Assembly (NCBI RefSeq): GCF_003710255.1
Contig: NZ_RHIB01000001.1
Location: forward strand, 496,001-560,000
Length of the DNA: 64,000 nt
Direction of reading: 5' to 3'
DNA from: Alteribacter keqinensis
Lineage (GTDB): Bacteria > Bacillota > Bacilli > Bacillales > Salisediminibacteriaceae
Positions 27,480-35,695 of the stretch are shown here, in pieces. The position numbers were made by a program, and so were the translations under genes. How positions within the stretch are numbered: the first letter of the stretch is position 1; every line of letters begins with the position of its first letter. Under the pieces are notes generated by a model. The model saw only the letters and a program-made list of their open reading frames with translations. It did no database searches and was not told the DNA's origin.

Positions 27480-28820
27480 ATGCCTGCAGTAGCTTTTCAT
27501 ACATTAGGCTGTAAAGTAAATCATTATGAAACGGAAGCCATCTGGCAGTTATTTAAGTCCGAAGGCTATGAGAAAACGGATTTTGATCAAACCGCAGATG
27601 TCTATGTAATCAATACATGTACGGTAACCAATACTGGTGATAAAAAAAGCCGTCAGGTTATCCGCAGAGCAATTCGTAAAAACCCGGAGGCGGTTATTTG
27701 TGTTACTGGCTGTTACGCTCAAACATCCCCTGCGGAAATTATGGCAATCCCGGGTGTTGATATTGTTGTCGGAACACAGGACCGTCACAAAATGATTCCA
27801 TACATTGAGCAGTTCCGTAAAGAGCGGGAACCGATTAACGGTGTAGGAAACATTATGAAAACCCGTGTTTATGAAGAACTCGATGTGCCTGCATTTACTG
27901 ACCGCACCCGTGCATCTCTGAAGATTCAAGAGGGTTGCAATAATTTCTGCACATTCTGCATCATACCATGGGCTCGTGGTCTGCTTCGTTCCAGAAAGCC
28001 TGAGGATGTCCTCACACAGGCGCGTCAGCTTGTAGATGCAGGCTATAAAGAGATTGTCCTTACAGGCATTCATACAGGAGGATATGGCGAAGATTTTAAA
28101 GATTACAGTTTAGCAGACTTGCTGCTTGAACTGGAAAAAGTTGAAGGTCTCAAGCGAATCCGTATTTCATCAATTGAAGCCAGCCAGATTACAGATCGGG
28201 TGATTGACGTTATTGACCAGTCCGAAAAAATTGTCCGTCATCTTCACGTACCTCTTCAGTCCGGCTCTGACACTGTGCTTAAACGTATGCGCCGGAAGTA
28301 TACGAATGAGTTTTTTGCTGAGAGGGTCGGCCGTCTTCATAAGGCACTGCCAGGTCTTGCAGTTACAACCGATGTCATTGTAGGGTTTCCTGGTGAAACA
28401 GACAAAGAATACCAGGAAACCTATGACTTTATCCGCGACCTGAAGTTTTCCGAGCTTCATGTATTCCCATATTCGAAGCGTACAGGCACACCTGCTGCCC
28501 GCATGGAAGACCAAGTCGATGATAATGTGAAAAATGACAGGGTTCACCGGTTAATCGAACTTTCCAATCAACTTGCTAAAGAATATGCGACTGCATTTGA
28601 AGACGACGTTCTAGAGATGATTCCAGAAGAAAAAGCAAGTGAAGGAGACCTTCTTGTAGGGTACACTGATAACTACATGAAAGTGAAAGTTCAGGGTGAT
28701 GAAAACCTGATCGGTGAGATTGTGAAAGTGAAAATTACGAAAGCGGGTTACCCTTATAACGAAGGGCAATTTGTCCGTGTTGTAGATGAGACGAAAAAGG
28801 CTGCTGTTGCAGGTGACTGA
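27480..28820 (+). CDS. mtaB: tRNA ms2t6A37 methylthiotransferase MtaB
   Basis: MtaB adds a methylthio group to t6A37 of tRNAs reading ANN codons. The 446-aa protein has the N-terminal UPF0004 domain (HTLGCKVNHYETEA, VINTCTVTNTGDKKSRQ, VTGCYAQ) with three cluster cysteines. The radical-SAM motif CNNFCTFCIIPWARG follows, then a C-terminal TRAM domain (DNYMKVKVQGDENLIGEIV). The start ATG 27480 follows TTGAGGTGAAGATGA. It ends the prmA-rsmE-mtaB group at a terminator. Confidence 0.95.
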   Translation: MPAVAFHTLGCKVNHYETEAIWQLFKSEGYEKTDFDQTADVYVINTCTVTNTGDKKSRQVIRRAIRKNPEAVICVTGCYAQTSPAEIMAIPGVDIVVGTQDRHKMIPYIEQFRKEREPINGVGNIMKTRVYEELDVPAFTDRTRASLKIQEGCNNFCTFCIIPWARGLLRSRKPEDVLTQARQLVDAGYKEIVLTGIHTGGYGEDFKDYSLADLLLELEKVEGLKRIRISSIEASQITDRVIDVIDQSEKIVRHLHVPLQSGSDTVLKRMRRKYTNEFFAERVGRLHKALPGLAVTTDVIVGFPGETDKEYQETYDFIRDLKFSELHVFPYSKRTGTPAARMEDQVDDNVKNDRVHRLIELSNQLAKEYATAFEDDVLEMIPEEKASEGDLLVGYTDNYMKVKVQGDENLIGEIVKVKITKAGYPYNEGQFVRVVDETKKAAVAGD

Positions 28821-28829
28821 ATGTAATGA

Positions 28830-28874
28830 GGCTGTTCTTTAAGGGGTGTGATCCTTAGAGAACAGCCGTTTTTT
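28830..28874 (+). terminator. Terminator after mtaB
   Basis: GGCTGTTCT (28830-28838) pairs with AGAACAGCC (28859-28867), with a further inner AAGG/CCTT pairing, then GTTTTTT. Confidence 0.88.
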
Positions 28875-28992
28875 GTTCGGAAGGAAAGGATGAATTTATG
28901 GTAAACTGCGAGGTTTGATATTAAATGATTCAGAATTCGACATAAAACAAAAAGTTCATCCGCTCTCCTTCAACAGCCTCTTTTCCCATATA

Positions 28993-29076
28993 CTGTGTTA
29001 AATACGCTGAGGAGGCTCTTGAACCGCCCGTGCAAAGTGCAATGAGCGCAAATCAGCCCCTGAGTATAACAGAGCC
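28993..29076 (+). repeat. Family A intergenic repeat, short deletion copy A3
   Basis: It begins CTGTGTTAAA and ends GTATAACAGAGCC, the family A termini, but the centre is reduced to GAGGAGGCTCTTGAACCGCC and GCAATGAGCGCAAATCA. At 84 bp it is an internal deletion derivative. It lies directly upstream of deoC. Confidence 0.65.
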
Positions 29077-29088
29077 CTAATATAAACA

Positions 29089-29102
29089 AGTAAGCGCTTC
29101 AT
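29089..29102. promoter_or_regulatory. Possible catabolite-response (cre) site upstream of deoC
   Basis: AGTAAGCGCTTCAT contains the AAGCGCTT core and matches the CcpA operator consensus at about ten of fourteen positions. A TATGAT -10 candidate lies at 29143-29148. CcpA control of deoxyribose use is plausible; this is a weak call. Confidence 0.3.
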
Positions 29103-29209
29103 GAATGAGTTTTCTTCTCTCGTCAAAAAATAGTAAACATGCTATGATTGTGAATGGACATTTATGTTGTACGTACGTCTATAAAAAATGGAAAGAGAGT
29201 GTGAAACAA

Positions 29210-29884
29210 ATGAGTCAACAGCTTGCATCACTAATCGACCATACTTTATTAAAGCCAGAAGCCACGAAGGAGCAGATTGTAAAGCTTTCTGAAGAGGCTA
29301 AGGAATACAAGTTTGCTTCTGTATGTGTAAATCCAACCTGGGTCTCCACAGCATATGAAGTTCTTAAAGAAACACCAGAAGTTAAAGTCTGTACCGTTAT
29401 CGGTTTCCCTCTGGGTGCATCCACTCCGGAAACAAAAGCGTTTGAAACAAAAGACGCGATTGGCAAAGGTGCAACGGAAGTGGATATGGTTATTAACGTA
29501 GGTGCATTGAAAACAGGGGACTTTGACCTTGTGAAGCGTGACGTACAAGCCGTTGCAGATGCAGCAAAAGGAAAAGCGTTAACAAAGGTAATCATTGAAA
29601 CCGCTTTGCTTACTGATGATGAGAAAATAAAGGCATGTGAAATTTCAGTTGAAGCTGGAGCTGATTTTGTTAAAACGTCAACTGGATTCTCCACTGGTGG
29701 AGCTACGGTTGAGGATATCGCTCTTATGAGAAAAACGGTTGGTCCTGACATTGGCGTGAAAGCTTCAGGAGGAGTCCGTGACACACAAGCCACCCTGGCA
29801 ATGGTCGAAGCAGGTGCTACCCGAATTGGAGCAAGTGCCGGAATTGCGATTGTTAAAGGTGAAAAATCTGATTCTGACTATTAA
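29210..29884 (+). CDS. deoC: Deoxyribose-phosphate aldolase
   Basis: DeoC splits 2-deoxyribose-5-phosphate to glyceraldehyde-3-phosphate and acetaldehyde in nucleoside breakdown. The 224-aa protein begins [18 protein letters not shown] and has [57 protein letters not shown] with the Schiff-base lysine, and [12 protein letters not shown] 29210 is the family start; an upstream in-frame ATG adds 35 unrelated residues. It stands alone, with no other deo genes, between mtaB and yqeW, and looks inserted into the conserved order. Confidence 0.95.
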   Translation: MSQQLASLIDHTLLKPEATKEQIVKLSEEAKEYKFASVCVNPTWVSTAYEVLKETPEVKVCTVIGFPLGASTPETKAFETKDAIGKGATEVDMVINVGALKTGDFDLVKRDVQAVADAAKGKALTKVIIETALLTDDEKIKACEISVEAGADFVKTSTGFSTGGATVEDIALMRKTVGPDIGVKASGGVRDTQATLAMVEAGATRIGASAGIAIVKGEKSDSDY

Positions 29885-29895
29885 TTTTATGTAAG

Positions 29896-29930
29896 GCCCG
29901 GCTTTCCATTGAGGATGCCGGGCTTTTTTT
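29896..29930 (+). terminator. Terminator of deoC
   Basis: GCCCGGC (29896-29902), 14-base loop, GCCGGGC (29917-29923), seven Ts. Confidence 0.88.
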
Positions 29931-29956
29931 GGATTGGGTGGCGGTTACGATGAGGG

Positions 29957-30061
29957 TTATGCAGACATTTCATTGATTTATGGAGAGCTATCCGGATTTT
30001 ATGCAGACTTTCCGGCTGTTTATGAAGAATTTCTGACTATTTATGGAGAGTTGAAAATTTA
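29957..30061. repeat. Tandem array of five 21-bp units
   Basis: TTATG recurs at exactly 29957, 29978, 29999, 30020 and 30041, each followed by (C/G/A)AGA and a T/C-rich tail. The period of 21 is a multiple of three, and one frame is open across the whole array, encoding a seven-residue repeat starting Y-A/G/E-D/E. No SD precedes it, so it is listed as a repeat, not a gene. Confidence 0.75.
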
Positions 30062-30120
30062 AAGAGAATTAGACACAATTCGACCTTTTGGTCGTCAACC
30101 AGTCAATCATCTTCCTCACT

Positions 30121-31059
30121 TTAGATTCTCATATCCTTCACCCTGTGAACCCATAACAGAAAGCCCGCAAACCGGTCTGTAAAGGGTAGGATAACGGCTG
30201 AGGAAATAACATTAAAGACGGTTGCAGCGTGGGCCAGCTGTACTGCAGGAGATTCTGCTGTGTACATAATCAGATCTGAAAACAAATGAATAAAAGGGAA
30301 GAAGAGAAGAGCTCCGATCACATTAATCCAGATATGGGCGTACGCAGTTAACCGGGATTCGAGGCTGCCGCCGATACTGGCAAGCCAGGCTGTCACACAA
30401 GTACCGATATTTGCCCCGAGCATTATGGCAATGCCTGTCGGGAGTGATAAGATGTTTTCATTCATAAATGACATGGTAATTGCCGAAACTGCCGAGCTGG
30501 ATTGAATAATACCGCTCATAACAACACCGAGCATGAGGGCTATTGTTCCTTTCTCATCAGTGGAAATGAGCCAGTCATGAACAGATGCAAGAGAAGACAG
30601 TGGGTAGGCAAGGGTTTCAAAACCATGCATGGCAACAAAAATACTGCCGAGCCCAAAGGAAAAACACCCGAGACAAAATAAAACCTGGTTTTTTGTCATT
30701 AAAAGAGGCAATCCGATAATGAGAAGGGGAATTATCAGCCAGTTTATATCAAGTGCAACAATTTCGAGTGTCAGGCAAGTACCGATATTTGCTCCCAGCA
30801 TAATCCCGATGGAATGGCGAAAAGAAATGACGCGGGTCGCCACAAGACCGACTGTCATTATCATCACTGCCGAGCTGCTTTGAAGGAGGCCGGTTACAAC
30901 GGTCCCGATTATCAGACCTTTGTAAGGCTTGTCGATAAAGGATATGAGCAACTCAGACATCCGTCTTCTCTGAAGATTGAAAAGGCCCTGCCTCATCACA
31001 GTCATTCCAAATAGAAACAGGGAGATATAGATTGCAAATAATGAAAACAATTCTTTCAT
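30121..31059 (-). CDS. yqeW: Na/Pi-cotransporter family protein YqeW
   Basis: This 312-aa membrane protein has two inverted Na/Pi-cotransport repeats. Each carries the QSSSA motif (GLLQSSSAVMIMTVG and GIIQSSSAVSAITMS) and GANIGTC (IMLGANIGTCLTLE and IMLGANIGTCVTAW). These motifs form the ion and phosphate sites in this family, so sodium-dependent phosphate transport is likely. There is no C-terminal PhoU domain. ATG 31059 follows GAGGTG; the GTG three codons earlier overlaps that SD. It runs opposite to rpsU, its neighbour in B. subtilis too. Confidence 0.9.
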   Translation of the reverse strand: MKELFSLFAIYISLFLFGMTVMRQGLFNLQRRRMSELLISFIDKPYKGLIIGTVVTGLLQSSSAVMIMTVGLVATRVISFRHSIGIMLGANIGTCLTLEIVALDINWLIIPLLIIGLPLLMTKNQVLFCLGCFSFGLGSIFVAMHGFETLAYPLSSLASVHDWLISTDEKGTIALMLGVVMSGIIQSSSAVSAITMSFMNENILSLPTGIAIMLGANIGTCVTAWLASIGGSLESRLTAYAHIWINVIGALLFFPFIHLFSDLIMYTAESPAVQLAHAATVFNVISSAVILPFTDRFAGFLLWVHRVKDMRI

Positions 31060-31129
31060 GGTCAACACCTCAGTTTATGTTTATGGATGAATGAGACAAC
31101 CATGACAAGGAATTATTAGCGGATAAATG

Positions 31130-31158
31130 TTGACCAGGCGGAGCCATTCGTATATAAT
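31130..31158 (+). promoter_or_regulatory. Strong sigma-A promoter of rpsU-yqeY
   Basis: TTGACC (31130-31135), 17-base spacer, TATAAT (31153-31158), 60 bases before rpsU. Confidence 0.85.
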
Positions 31159-31217
31159 CATGAAAGACATGCAATTCAAGTGTGTCGTGATTGGTTGTTT
31201 GGAGGGAGGGAAACAGA

Positions 31218-31391
31218 ATGGCAGAAACAAAAGTACGTAAAAATGAATCTATCGATGCTGCCCTTCGTCGCTTCAAGAAAACGATGTCTAAAGAGGGTAC
31301 ATTAGCAGAGGTTCGTAAACGTAAACACTATGAAAAACCGAGCATCAAGAAAAAGAAGAAATCAGAAGCAGCTCGTAAGCGTAAGTTCTAA
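31218..31391 (+). CDS. rpsU: 30S ribosomal protein S21
   Basis: The 57-aa bS21 begins [20 protein letters not shown] and ends in the basic [15 protein letters not shown]21 joins the 30S platform late and helps initiation. ATG 31218 follows GGAGGGAGGG; a start nine codons upstream would place this SD inside the gene. A near-consensus promoter lies 60 bases upstream. The gene is 18 bases ahead of yqeY, as in most bacilli. Confidence 0.97.
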   Translation: MAETKVRKNESIDAALRRFKKTMSKEGTLAEVRKRKHYEKPSIKKKKKSEAARKRKF

Positions 31392-31409
31392 GGAGAGGGT
31401 GTTTTTTTC

Positions 31410-31853
31410 TTGGATCTTCAAAAGCAATTAAATGAAGACATGAAGCAAGCGATGAAGAACAAAGAGAAGCAACGTCTCGTGGTAATTCGTTCCGTAAAGT
31501 CAGCTTTGCAAAACGAACAGATCAAACAGGGGAAAGAACTTACTGAAGATGAAGCACTCACCGTTCTGGGTCGTGAGATGAAACAACGAAAAGAATCCCT
31601 CCAAGAGTTTGAAAAAGCCAATCGTGATGATTTGGTTGCAAAAATCAAGGCGGAAATGGAAGTACTTGAAACCTATTTACCTGAACAACTGTCAGATGAT
31701 GAGCTCCAAAAAATTGTTGATGAAACTATCGTTCAAGTAGGAGCCTCAAGCAAATCAGATATGGGTAAAGTAATGGGAGCCATTATGCCAAAAGTCAAAG
31801 GAAAAGCCGATGGGAATCAAGTGAATCGTCTCGTGGTTAAATCCTTGTCATAA
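31410..31853 (+). CDS. yqeY: YqeY, GatB/YqeY domain protein
   Basis: The 147-aa protein consists of an N-terminal helical part ([32 protein letters not shown]) and the small C-terminal domain shared with GatB ([25 protein letters not shown]). The shared domain in GatB contacts tRNA, so a role in tRNA metabolism is often suggested but unproven. TTG 31410 lies ten bases past AAGGAGAGGGTG. It is cotranscribed with rpsU and followed by a terminator. Confidence 0.92.
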   Translation: MDLQKQLNEDMKQAMKNKEKQRLVVIRSVKSALQNEQIKQGKELTEDEALTVLGREMKQRKESLQEFEKANRDDLVAKIKAEMEVLETYLPEQLSDDELQKIVDETIVQVGASSKSDMGKVMGAIMPKVKGKADGNQVNRLVVKSLS

Positions 31854-31864
31854 TAAAACAAGCA

Positions 31865-31898
31865 AGAGGATGTGCCTGAAAAAGGCCATCCTCTTTTT
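31865..31898 (+). terminator. Terminator of rpsU-yqeY
   Basis: AGAGGAT (31865-31871) pairs with ATCCTCT (31888-31894), inner GCC/GGC, then TTTT. Confidence 0.85.
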
Positions 31899-31906
31899 GT
31901 GAATTG

Positions 31907-32225
31907 CTGTGTTAATGAACATAGCCGGTTTCTTAACCATGTTGACTGTAGCGAATGCAGGACACTCCTGCGGAACCAGGTGGCAGGTTTAGACACAGGA
32001 GTGCAGAGGCGGGCGCTGAAAAAATCAAAGTCCGAAAATAGTGCCAACACTTCAGGGATATATTCTGGGGAAAAGTGGGTAAAACTATCCACTTGAGCAG
32101 CTAAAAAGCGCTTGAAATGAGATTTTGGTTTTAAAATGGACTTTTTCAGTGCCCTTGCGAAGCAAGAGCAGGCTCACCGGTGCCCCGGGGAAAGGGAGTG
32201 GAATGAACGTAAATCACAACCTGAA
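31907..32225 (+). repeat. Family A intergenic repeat, copy A4 with nested insertion
   Basis: The left end is GCTGTGTTAATGAACAT, then TAGCGAATGCAGGACACTCC. The right half has GCTCACCGGTGCCCCGG, GGAAAGGGAGTGG and GTAAATCACAACC. The two halves are separated by a different element (32013-32152). The whole lies between yqeY and the sigma-W operon. Confidence 0.7.
32013..32152. repeat. Nested 140-bp element inside A4
   Basis: The ends are imperfect inverted repeats: GCGCTGAAAAAATCAAAGTCC (written here as 32013-32033) and GGACTTTTTCAGTGC (32138-32152). A collapsed version, CACTGAAAAAGT-8-base gap-ACTTTTTCAGTG, is seen in family B copy B2 at about 41.56 kb. No coding potential. Confidence 0.6.
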
Positions 32226-32269
32226 CTTAACCGATCCTTGTGAACAGGAATAAATATTATGAAAAAGTA

Positions 32270-32298
32270 TGAAACTTTCTTATAATGGTATTCGTATA
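32270..32298 (+). promoter_or_regulatory. Sigma-W type (ECF) promoter of the NfeD-FloA operon
   Basis: TGAAAC (32270-32275), 17-base spacer, CGTATA (32293-32298), matching the sigma-W consensus. In B. subtilis yqeZ-floA-yqfB belongs to the sigma-W regulon, so cell-envelope stress control is expected here. Confidence 0.85.
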
Positions 32299-32355
32299 CA
32301 CTAGTACCGCGCTTTCCATCACGATACTTACATAATTGAAAGGGGGGATGGACGG

Positions 32356-33693
32356 ATGGTGATGAGATCTGTACGGATTTCAATCTATTCAATCTTTTTG
32401 CTCGCTGCCTTTTTGCTTCTCTTGTTTCCACCCGCGGCACAGAGTGACGGGGAAGGAAAGCTTGTTTACTATATTCCTGTTGAACAGACAGTAGAGCGTG
32501 GCCTTCTTGCTTTTATGGAACGTTCTTTTGAAGCTGCCGCTGAAGAAGGAGCAGACCATATTGTTCTTGAGGTGGACACACCAGGAGGCTTTGTGGATGC
32601 TGCCGGGCGTATAGCCAGTTTAATGAACAATACGGATATCCCCATAACAGCCTTTGTTGTCAATGAAGCTCTTAGTGCAGGAGCTTACATTTCTTTAATT
32701 GCAGACAACATTGTCATGATGCCAGGAACGGATATGGGGTCGGCAGCAGTAATTGACGGAGCGGGAAACGCAGCAGAGGAAAAGTCGCAATCAGTGTGGC
32801 TTGCCAGGATGCAGGATGCTGCTGAGAAAAATGACCGTGACCCGAAGTATGCATTGGCGATGGCTGATAATTCGATTTCCCTACCTGAATACAGGGCTGG
32901 TGAAGGTGAGCTTTTAACTTTTAACGCAAGGGAAGCTTTGGAAGCAGATTATGCTGAAGCAATTGTAAACAACCGCGAGGAACTTCTTGAGTTCCTGGAA
33001 CTTGAAGGTGCGATTGAAAGAGAGATGGAAGTGAGCTTTGCTGAACAGATTGCCCGCATTGTTACTCACCCGGTCGTTGTTCCGATTCTGCTTTCCATAG
33101 GCAGCCTGGGGCTTGTTCTTGAACTGTATTCACCTGGATTTGGGATCCCGGGCTTTATGGGTACAGGCGCATTACTCCTCTATTTCTTTGGTCATACGGT
33201 GGCAGGTTTTGCAGGGTGGGAAACCTATATTTTATTTGGAATAGGCATTATCCTTGTAGTCATCGAGATATTAGTCCCCGGTTTCGGTATCTTCGGGATT
33301 TTGGGGATAGGGGCCATTATTGCAAGTCTTGTACTCGGATCCTACAGTACGGCGAACATAATGGTGTCTATCCTGATCGCGGCAGTGGTTACAATCGTCG
33401 CTGTCATCCTCTTATTTAAATATGCGGGCTACCGGGGACCGATGAAAAGAGTCATTCTATCAGATTCTACGAACACAGAAAAAGGATACATTTCAAACGT
33501 AACAAGAAATGAACTTCTGGGGGTCTCAGGAGAAGCTCTGACCGTTTTACGACCTTCAGGAACGGCTCTTATTGAAGATGAACGACTTGACGTGGTTTCT
33601 GAAGGAGGCTATATTGAACAAGGAAGGAAAGTAAAGGTAATCTCAACTGCCGGTTCAAGAATTGTTGTACGGGAAGTAAGTGACAACGGGTAA
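32356..33693 (+). CDS. yqeZ: NfeD family membrane serine protease (long form, YqeZ-like)
   Basis: The 445-aa protein has a signal peptide (to about residue 30), then a ClpP-class protease domain. DTPGG is at 74-78, the nucleophile is likely S107 in LSAGAYIS, and K143 is likely the base of a Ser-Lys dyad. Membrane helices at about 235-355 follow, then a C-terminal OB-fold NfeD domain. Long NfeD proteins pair with flotillin/stomatin proteins, as here with floA 43 bases downstream. ATG 32356 follows AGGGGGG. Expression is likely from the sigma-W promoter upstream. Confidence 0.92.
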   Translation: MVMRSVRISIYSIFLLAAFLLLLFPPAAQSDGEGKLVYYIPVEQTVERGLLAFMERSFEAAAEEGADHIVLEVDTPGGFVDAAGRIASLMNNTDIPITAFVVNEALSAGAYISLIADNIVMMPGTDMGSAAVIDGAGNAAEEKSQSVWLARMQDAAEKNDRDPKYALAMADNSISLPEYRAGEGELLTFNAREALEADYAEAIVNNREELLEFLELEGAIEREMEVSFAEQIARIVTHPVVVPILLSIGSLGLVLELYSPGFGIPGFMGTGALLLYFFGHTVAGFAGWETYILFGIGIILVVIEILVPGFGIFGILGIGAIIASLVLGSYSTANIMVSILIAAVVTIVAVILLFKYAGYRGPMKRVILSDSTNTEKGYISNVTRNELLGVSGEALTVLRPSGTALIEDERLDVVSEGGYIEQGRKVKVISTAGSRIVVREVSDNG

Positions 33694-33736
33694 TTGAATA
33701 GCTTTTGGATTATGAAAAAACGAGGAGGAAATACAC

Positions 33737-34747
33737 ATGGCAACAGATCAATTAATGATCCTGATAGGATTAGGAGCAGTTATTATTTTCTTTGTGGTAC
33801 TATTCACTTTCGTACCTGTTATGCTCTGGATTTCTGCATGGGCAGCCGGCGTAAAGCTTGGCATTTGGCAACTGGTAGGAATGAGACTGCGTCGCGTAAT
33901 TCCACACCGCGTTGTTAACCCATTGATTAAGGCTGTAAAAGCCGGACTTGATTTGAACACAAACAAACTTGAAGGTCACTACCTTGCAGGTGGTAACGTA
34001 GACCGCGTGGTAAATGCTTTGATCGCTGCACAGCGTGCGAACATTGAACTAAGCTTCGAACGTGCTGCTGCTATTGACCTTGCCGGCCGTGACGTACTTG
34101 AAGCCGTGCAAATGAGTGTAAACCCTAAGGTTATTGAAACACCTTTCATTGCCGGTGTAGCAATGGACGGGATTGAAGTGAAAGCGAAAGCACGTATCAC
34201 GGTTCGTGCGAATATTGACCGCCTTGTCGGGGGTGCCGGTGAAGATACGGTAATCGCCCGTGTCGGTGAAGGTATCGTATCTACAATCGGTTCTTCCGAG
34301 AGTCACAAAAAAGTACTTGAGAATCCTGACTTAATTTCTCAGACGGTCCTTAAAAAAGGATTGGACTCCGGTACAGCATTTGAAATTTTATCGATCGATA
34401 TTGCTGATATTGATATCGGTAAAAACATTGGTGCAGGGCTGCAGACAGATCAGGCGGAAGCAGATAAGAAGATTGCTCAGGCAAAAGCCGAAGAACGTCG
34501 TGCCATGGCTGTTGCGCAAGAACAAGAGATGAAGGCCCGGGTAGAAGAAATGCGCGCGAAAGTTGTGGAAGCAGAAGCGGAAGTGCCACTTGCAATGTCA
34601 GAAGCGCTTCGTTCCGGAAATCTCGGTGTAATGGACTACATGAACTTCAACAACGTTAAAGCCGATACAGATATGAGAGACTCCATCGGGAAGGCTACGG
34701 ATGATGGAGAAGAGGGCGACAAAACAAAACGACCAACAGATCGATAA
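33737..34747 (+). CDS. floA: Flotillin-like protein FloA
   Basis: FloA organises membrane microdomains. The 336-aa protein has an N-terminal membrane-inserting hydrophobic segment (about 8-35), the conserved [19 protein letters not shown], a PHB-like domain with [23 protein letters not shown], and a C-terminal Ala/Glu coiled coil ([21 protein letters not shown]). Length and motifs match the YqfA/FloA family. AGGAGG precedes the ATG. It sits between the NfeD protease and the YqfB-like gene in a sigma-W operon. Confidence 0.96.
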   Translation: MATDQLMILIGLGAVIIFFVVLFTFVPVMLWISAWAAGVKLGIWQLVGMRLRRVIPHRVVNPLIKAVKAGLDLNTNKLEGHYLAGGNVDRVVNALIAAQRANIELSFERAAAIDLAGRDVLEAVQMSVNPKVIETPFIAGVAMDGIEVKAKARITVRANIDRLVGGAGEDTVIARVGEGIVSTIGSSESHKKVLENPDLISQTVLKKGLDSGTAFEILSIDIADIDIGKNIGAGLQTDQAEADKKIAQAKAEERRAMAVAQEQEMKARVEEMRAKVVEAEAEVPLAMSEALRSGNLGVMDYMNFNNVKADTDMRDSIGKATDDGEEGDKTKRPTDR

Positions 34748-34785
34748 TGGTCGTTGTACCGCTTTCATGAAGGGAGCGCTGAATA

Positions 34786-35379
34786 ATGGAAGGGTTAATT
34801 AATCTGCTGCTCAACAACCCTCTGTTGTTATTGTTTGCGATCTTTGGTCTGATCAGTCTCCTTGGAGGAGCAGGTGCTGCTAAAAAAGGTGATCAAAACC
34901 AAAGGCAACGACCGCAACAAAGACAACAGAGCGGTCAGCCGGCACAAAAAGAACGGGATATCGATTGGAAGCAAATCTTCGGAGTGGAAGAAGAAGAGCA
35001 ATACGACCGAAAACAGCCTCGTGCTGAGTCTGAAACATATCGGGCTCCAAGGTCTATGAATGATTCAGACCCCAGACCTGATCAATATGCAGCGGATCAA
35101 CAAGGCCGTAAAGAGCTTGCTCAAACCACCGATGCTCTTAATGATCGATATGAAGAAATGAAGCGAAGAAAACAAGAAGCGAAACGGAGATCCGGTAAGA
35201 TTGATGATGATTCTCCGATTTTCCAGAAAGACATCACTCGAAAAGAGAAGGTGGAATTGGATTTCAGCTCAATTTCAAAAGAAGATGCAGTCAAAGGTGT
35301 GGTCTGGTCAGAGATTCTCGGACCGCCGCGATCACGAAACCCGAGACGCCAAAACGGATACGGAAGAAGACGAGGGTAA
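34786..35379 (+). CDS. Single-pass membrane protein in the YqfB position
   Basis: This 197-aa protein has one N-terminal helix (about 4-30), then a Q/R-rich stretch (KKGDQNQRQRPQQRQQSGQ), an acidic part, a basic predicted coiled coil (DRYEEMKRRKQEAKRRSG) and a C-terminal AVKGVVWSEILGPPRSRNP. It is the third gene of the NfeD-FloA operon, where B. subtilis has yqfB, and a terminator follows. The C-terminal motif looks like a conserved binding peptide. Function is unknown; membrane-stress partnership with FloA is inferred from context. Confidence 0.75.
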   Translation: MEGLINLLLNNPLLLLFAIFGLISLLGGAGAAKKGDQNQRQRPQQRQQSGQPAQKERDIDWKQIFGVEEEEQYDRKQPRAESETYRAPRSMNDSDPRPDQYAADQQGRKELAQTTDALNDRYEEMKRRKQEAKRRSGKIDDDSPIFQKDITRKEKVELDFSSISKEDAVKGVVWSEILGPPRSRNPRRQNGYGRRRG

Positions 35380-35398
35380 TTCCCCGTCTTCTTTTTTT
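35366..35398 (+). terminator. Terminator of the NfeD-FloA operon
   Basis: GAAGACG (35366-35372) with CGTCTTC (35385-35391), inner GGG/CCC, seven Ts. It overlaps the last codons of the preceding gene. Confidence 0.88.
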
Positions 35399-35441
35399 AT
35401 GTACTTACAATCCTCCAACAATCATTTCTTAAGAACAAGGC

Positions 35442-35695
35442 TGTGTTAAAGATCATTGTTGATTTATTAAAAATATTGATTGGAGCGAACGCACGACACT
35501 CCTGCGGGAGAAATAAACGTTTATATCATGAATGAGGTTTCGAATTACTCGGACGCAGAAAGCTGCGAAGCATACCTGGCAGAGGAAGAAGCAGGGGTAC
35601 ATCATATGCATGCAACAAGGCTTGTCGGCGCTCCCGCGGAAAGGGAGTGCGATAAGCGTAAATCAACATCTGAGTTTAACAAAGCCAATAAAAAA
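35442..35695 (+). repeat. Family A intergenic repeat, best-preserved copy A5
   Basis: The left end GGCTGTGTTAAAGATCATTG then TTGATTT mirrors the right end (AAATCAACATCTGAGTTTAA then CAAAGCC), giving imperfect terminal inverted repeats of about 27 bp. Inside are GCGAACGCACGACACTCCTG on the left and CGCTCCCGCGGAAAGGGAGT on the right, which fold together. The centre carries the shared cassette (35528-35600). A 92-aa ORF through it has no SD. Confidence 0.78.
35528..35600 (+). repeat. Shared roughly 75-bp cassette, copy 2 (inside A5)
   Basis: It reads ATGAATGAGGTTTCGAATTA ... GACGCAGAAAGCTGCGAAGC ... GGCAGAGGAAGAAGCAGGGG. It aligns with the cassettes at 11776-11853 and 55291-55365. Confidence 0.7.

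Noticed and set aside
29933-30061. The heptad-repeat frame across the 21-nt array as a real gene
   Set aside because: Possible TTG start only, directly after the deoC terminator, with no SD; kept as a repeat and as a finding.
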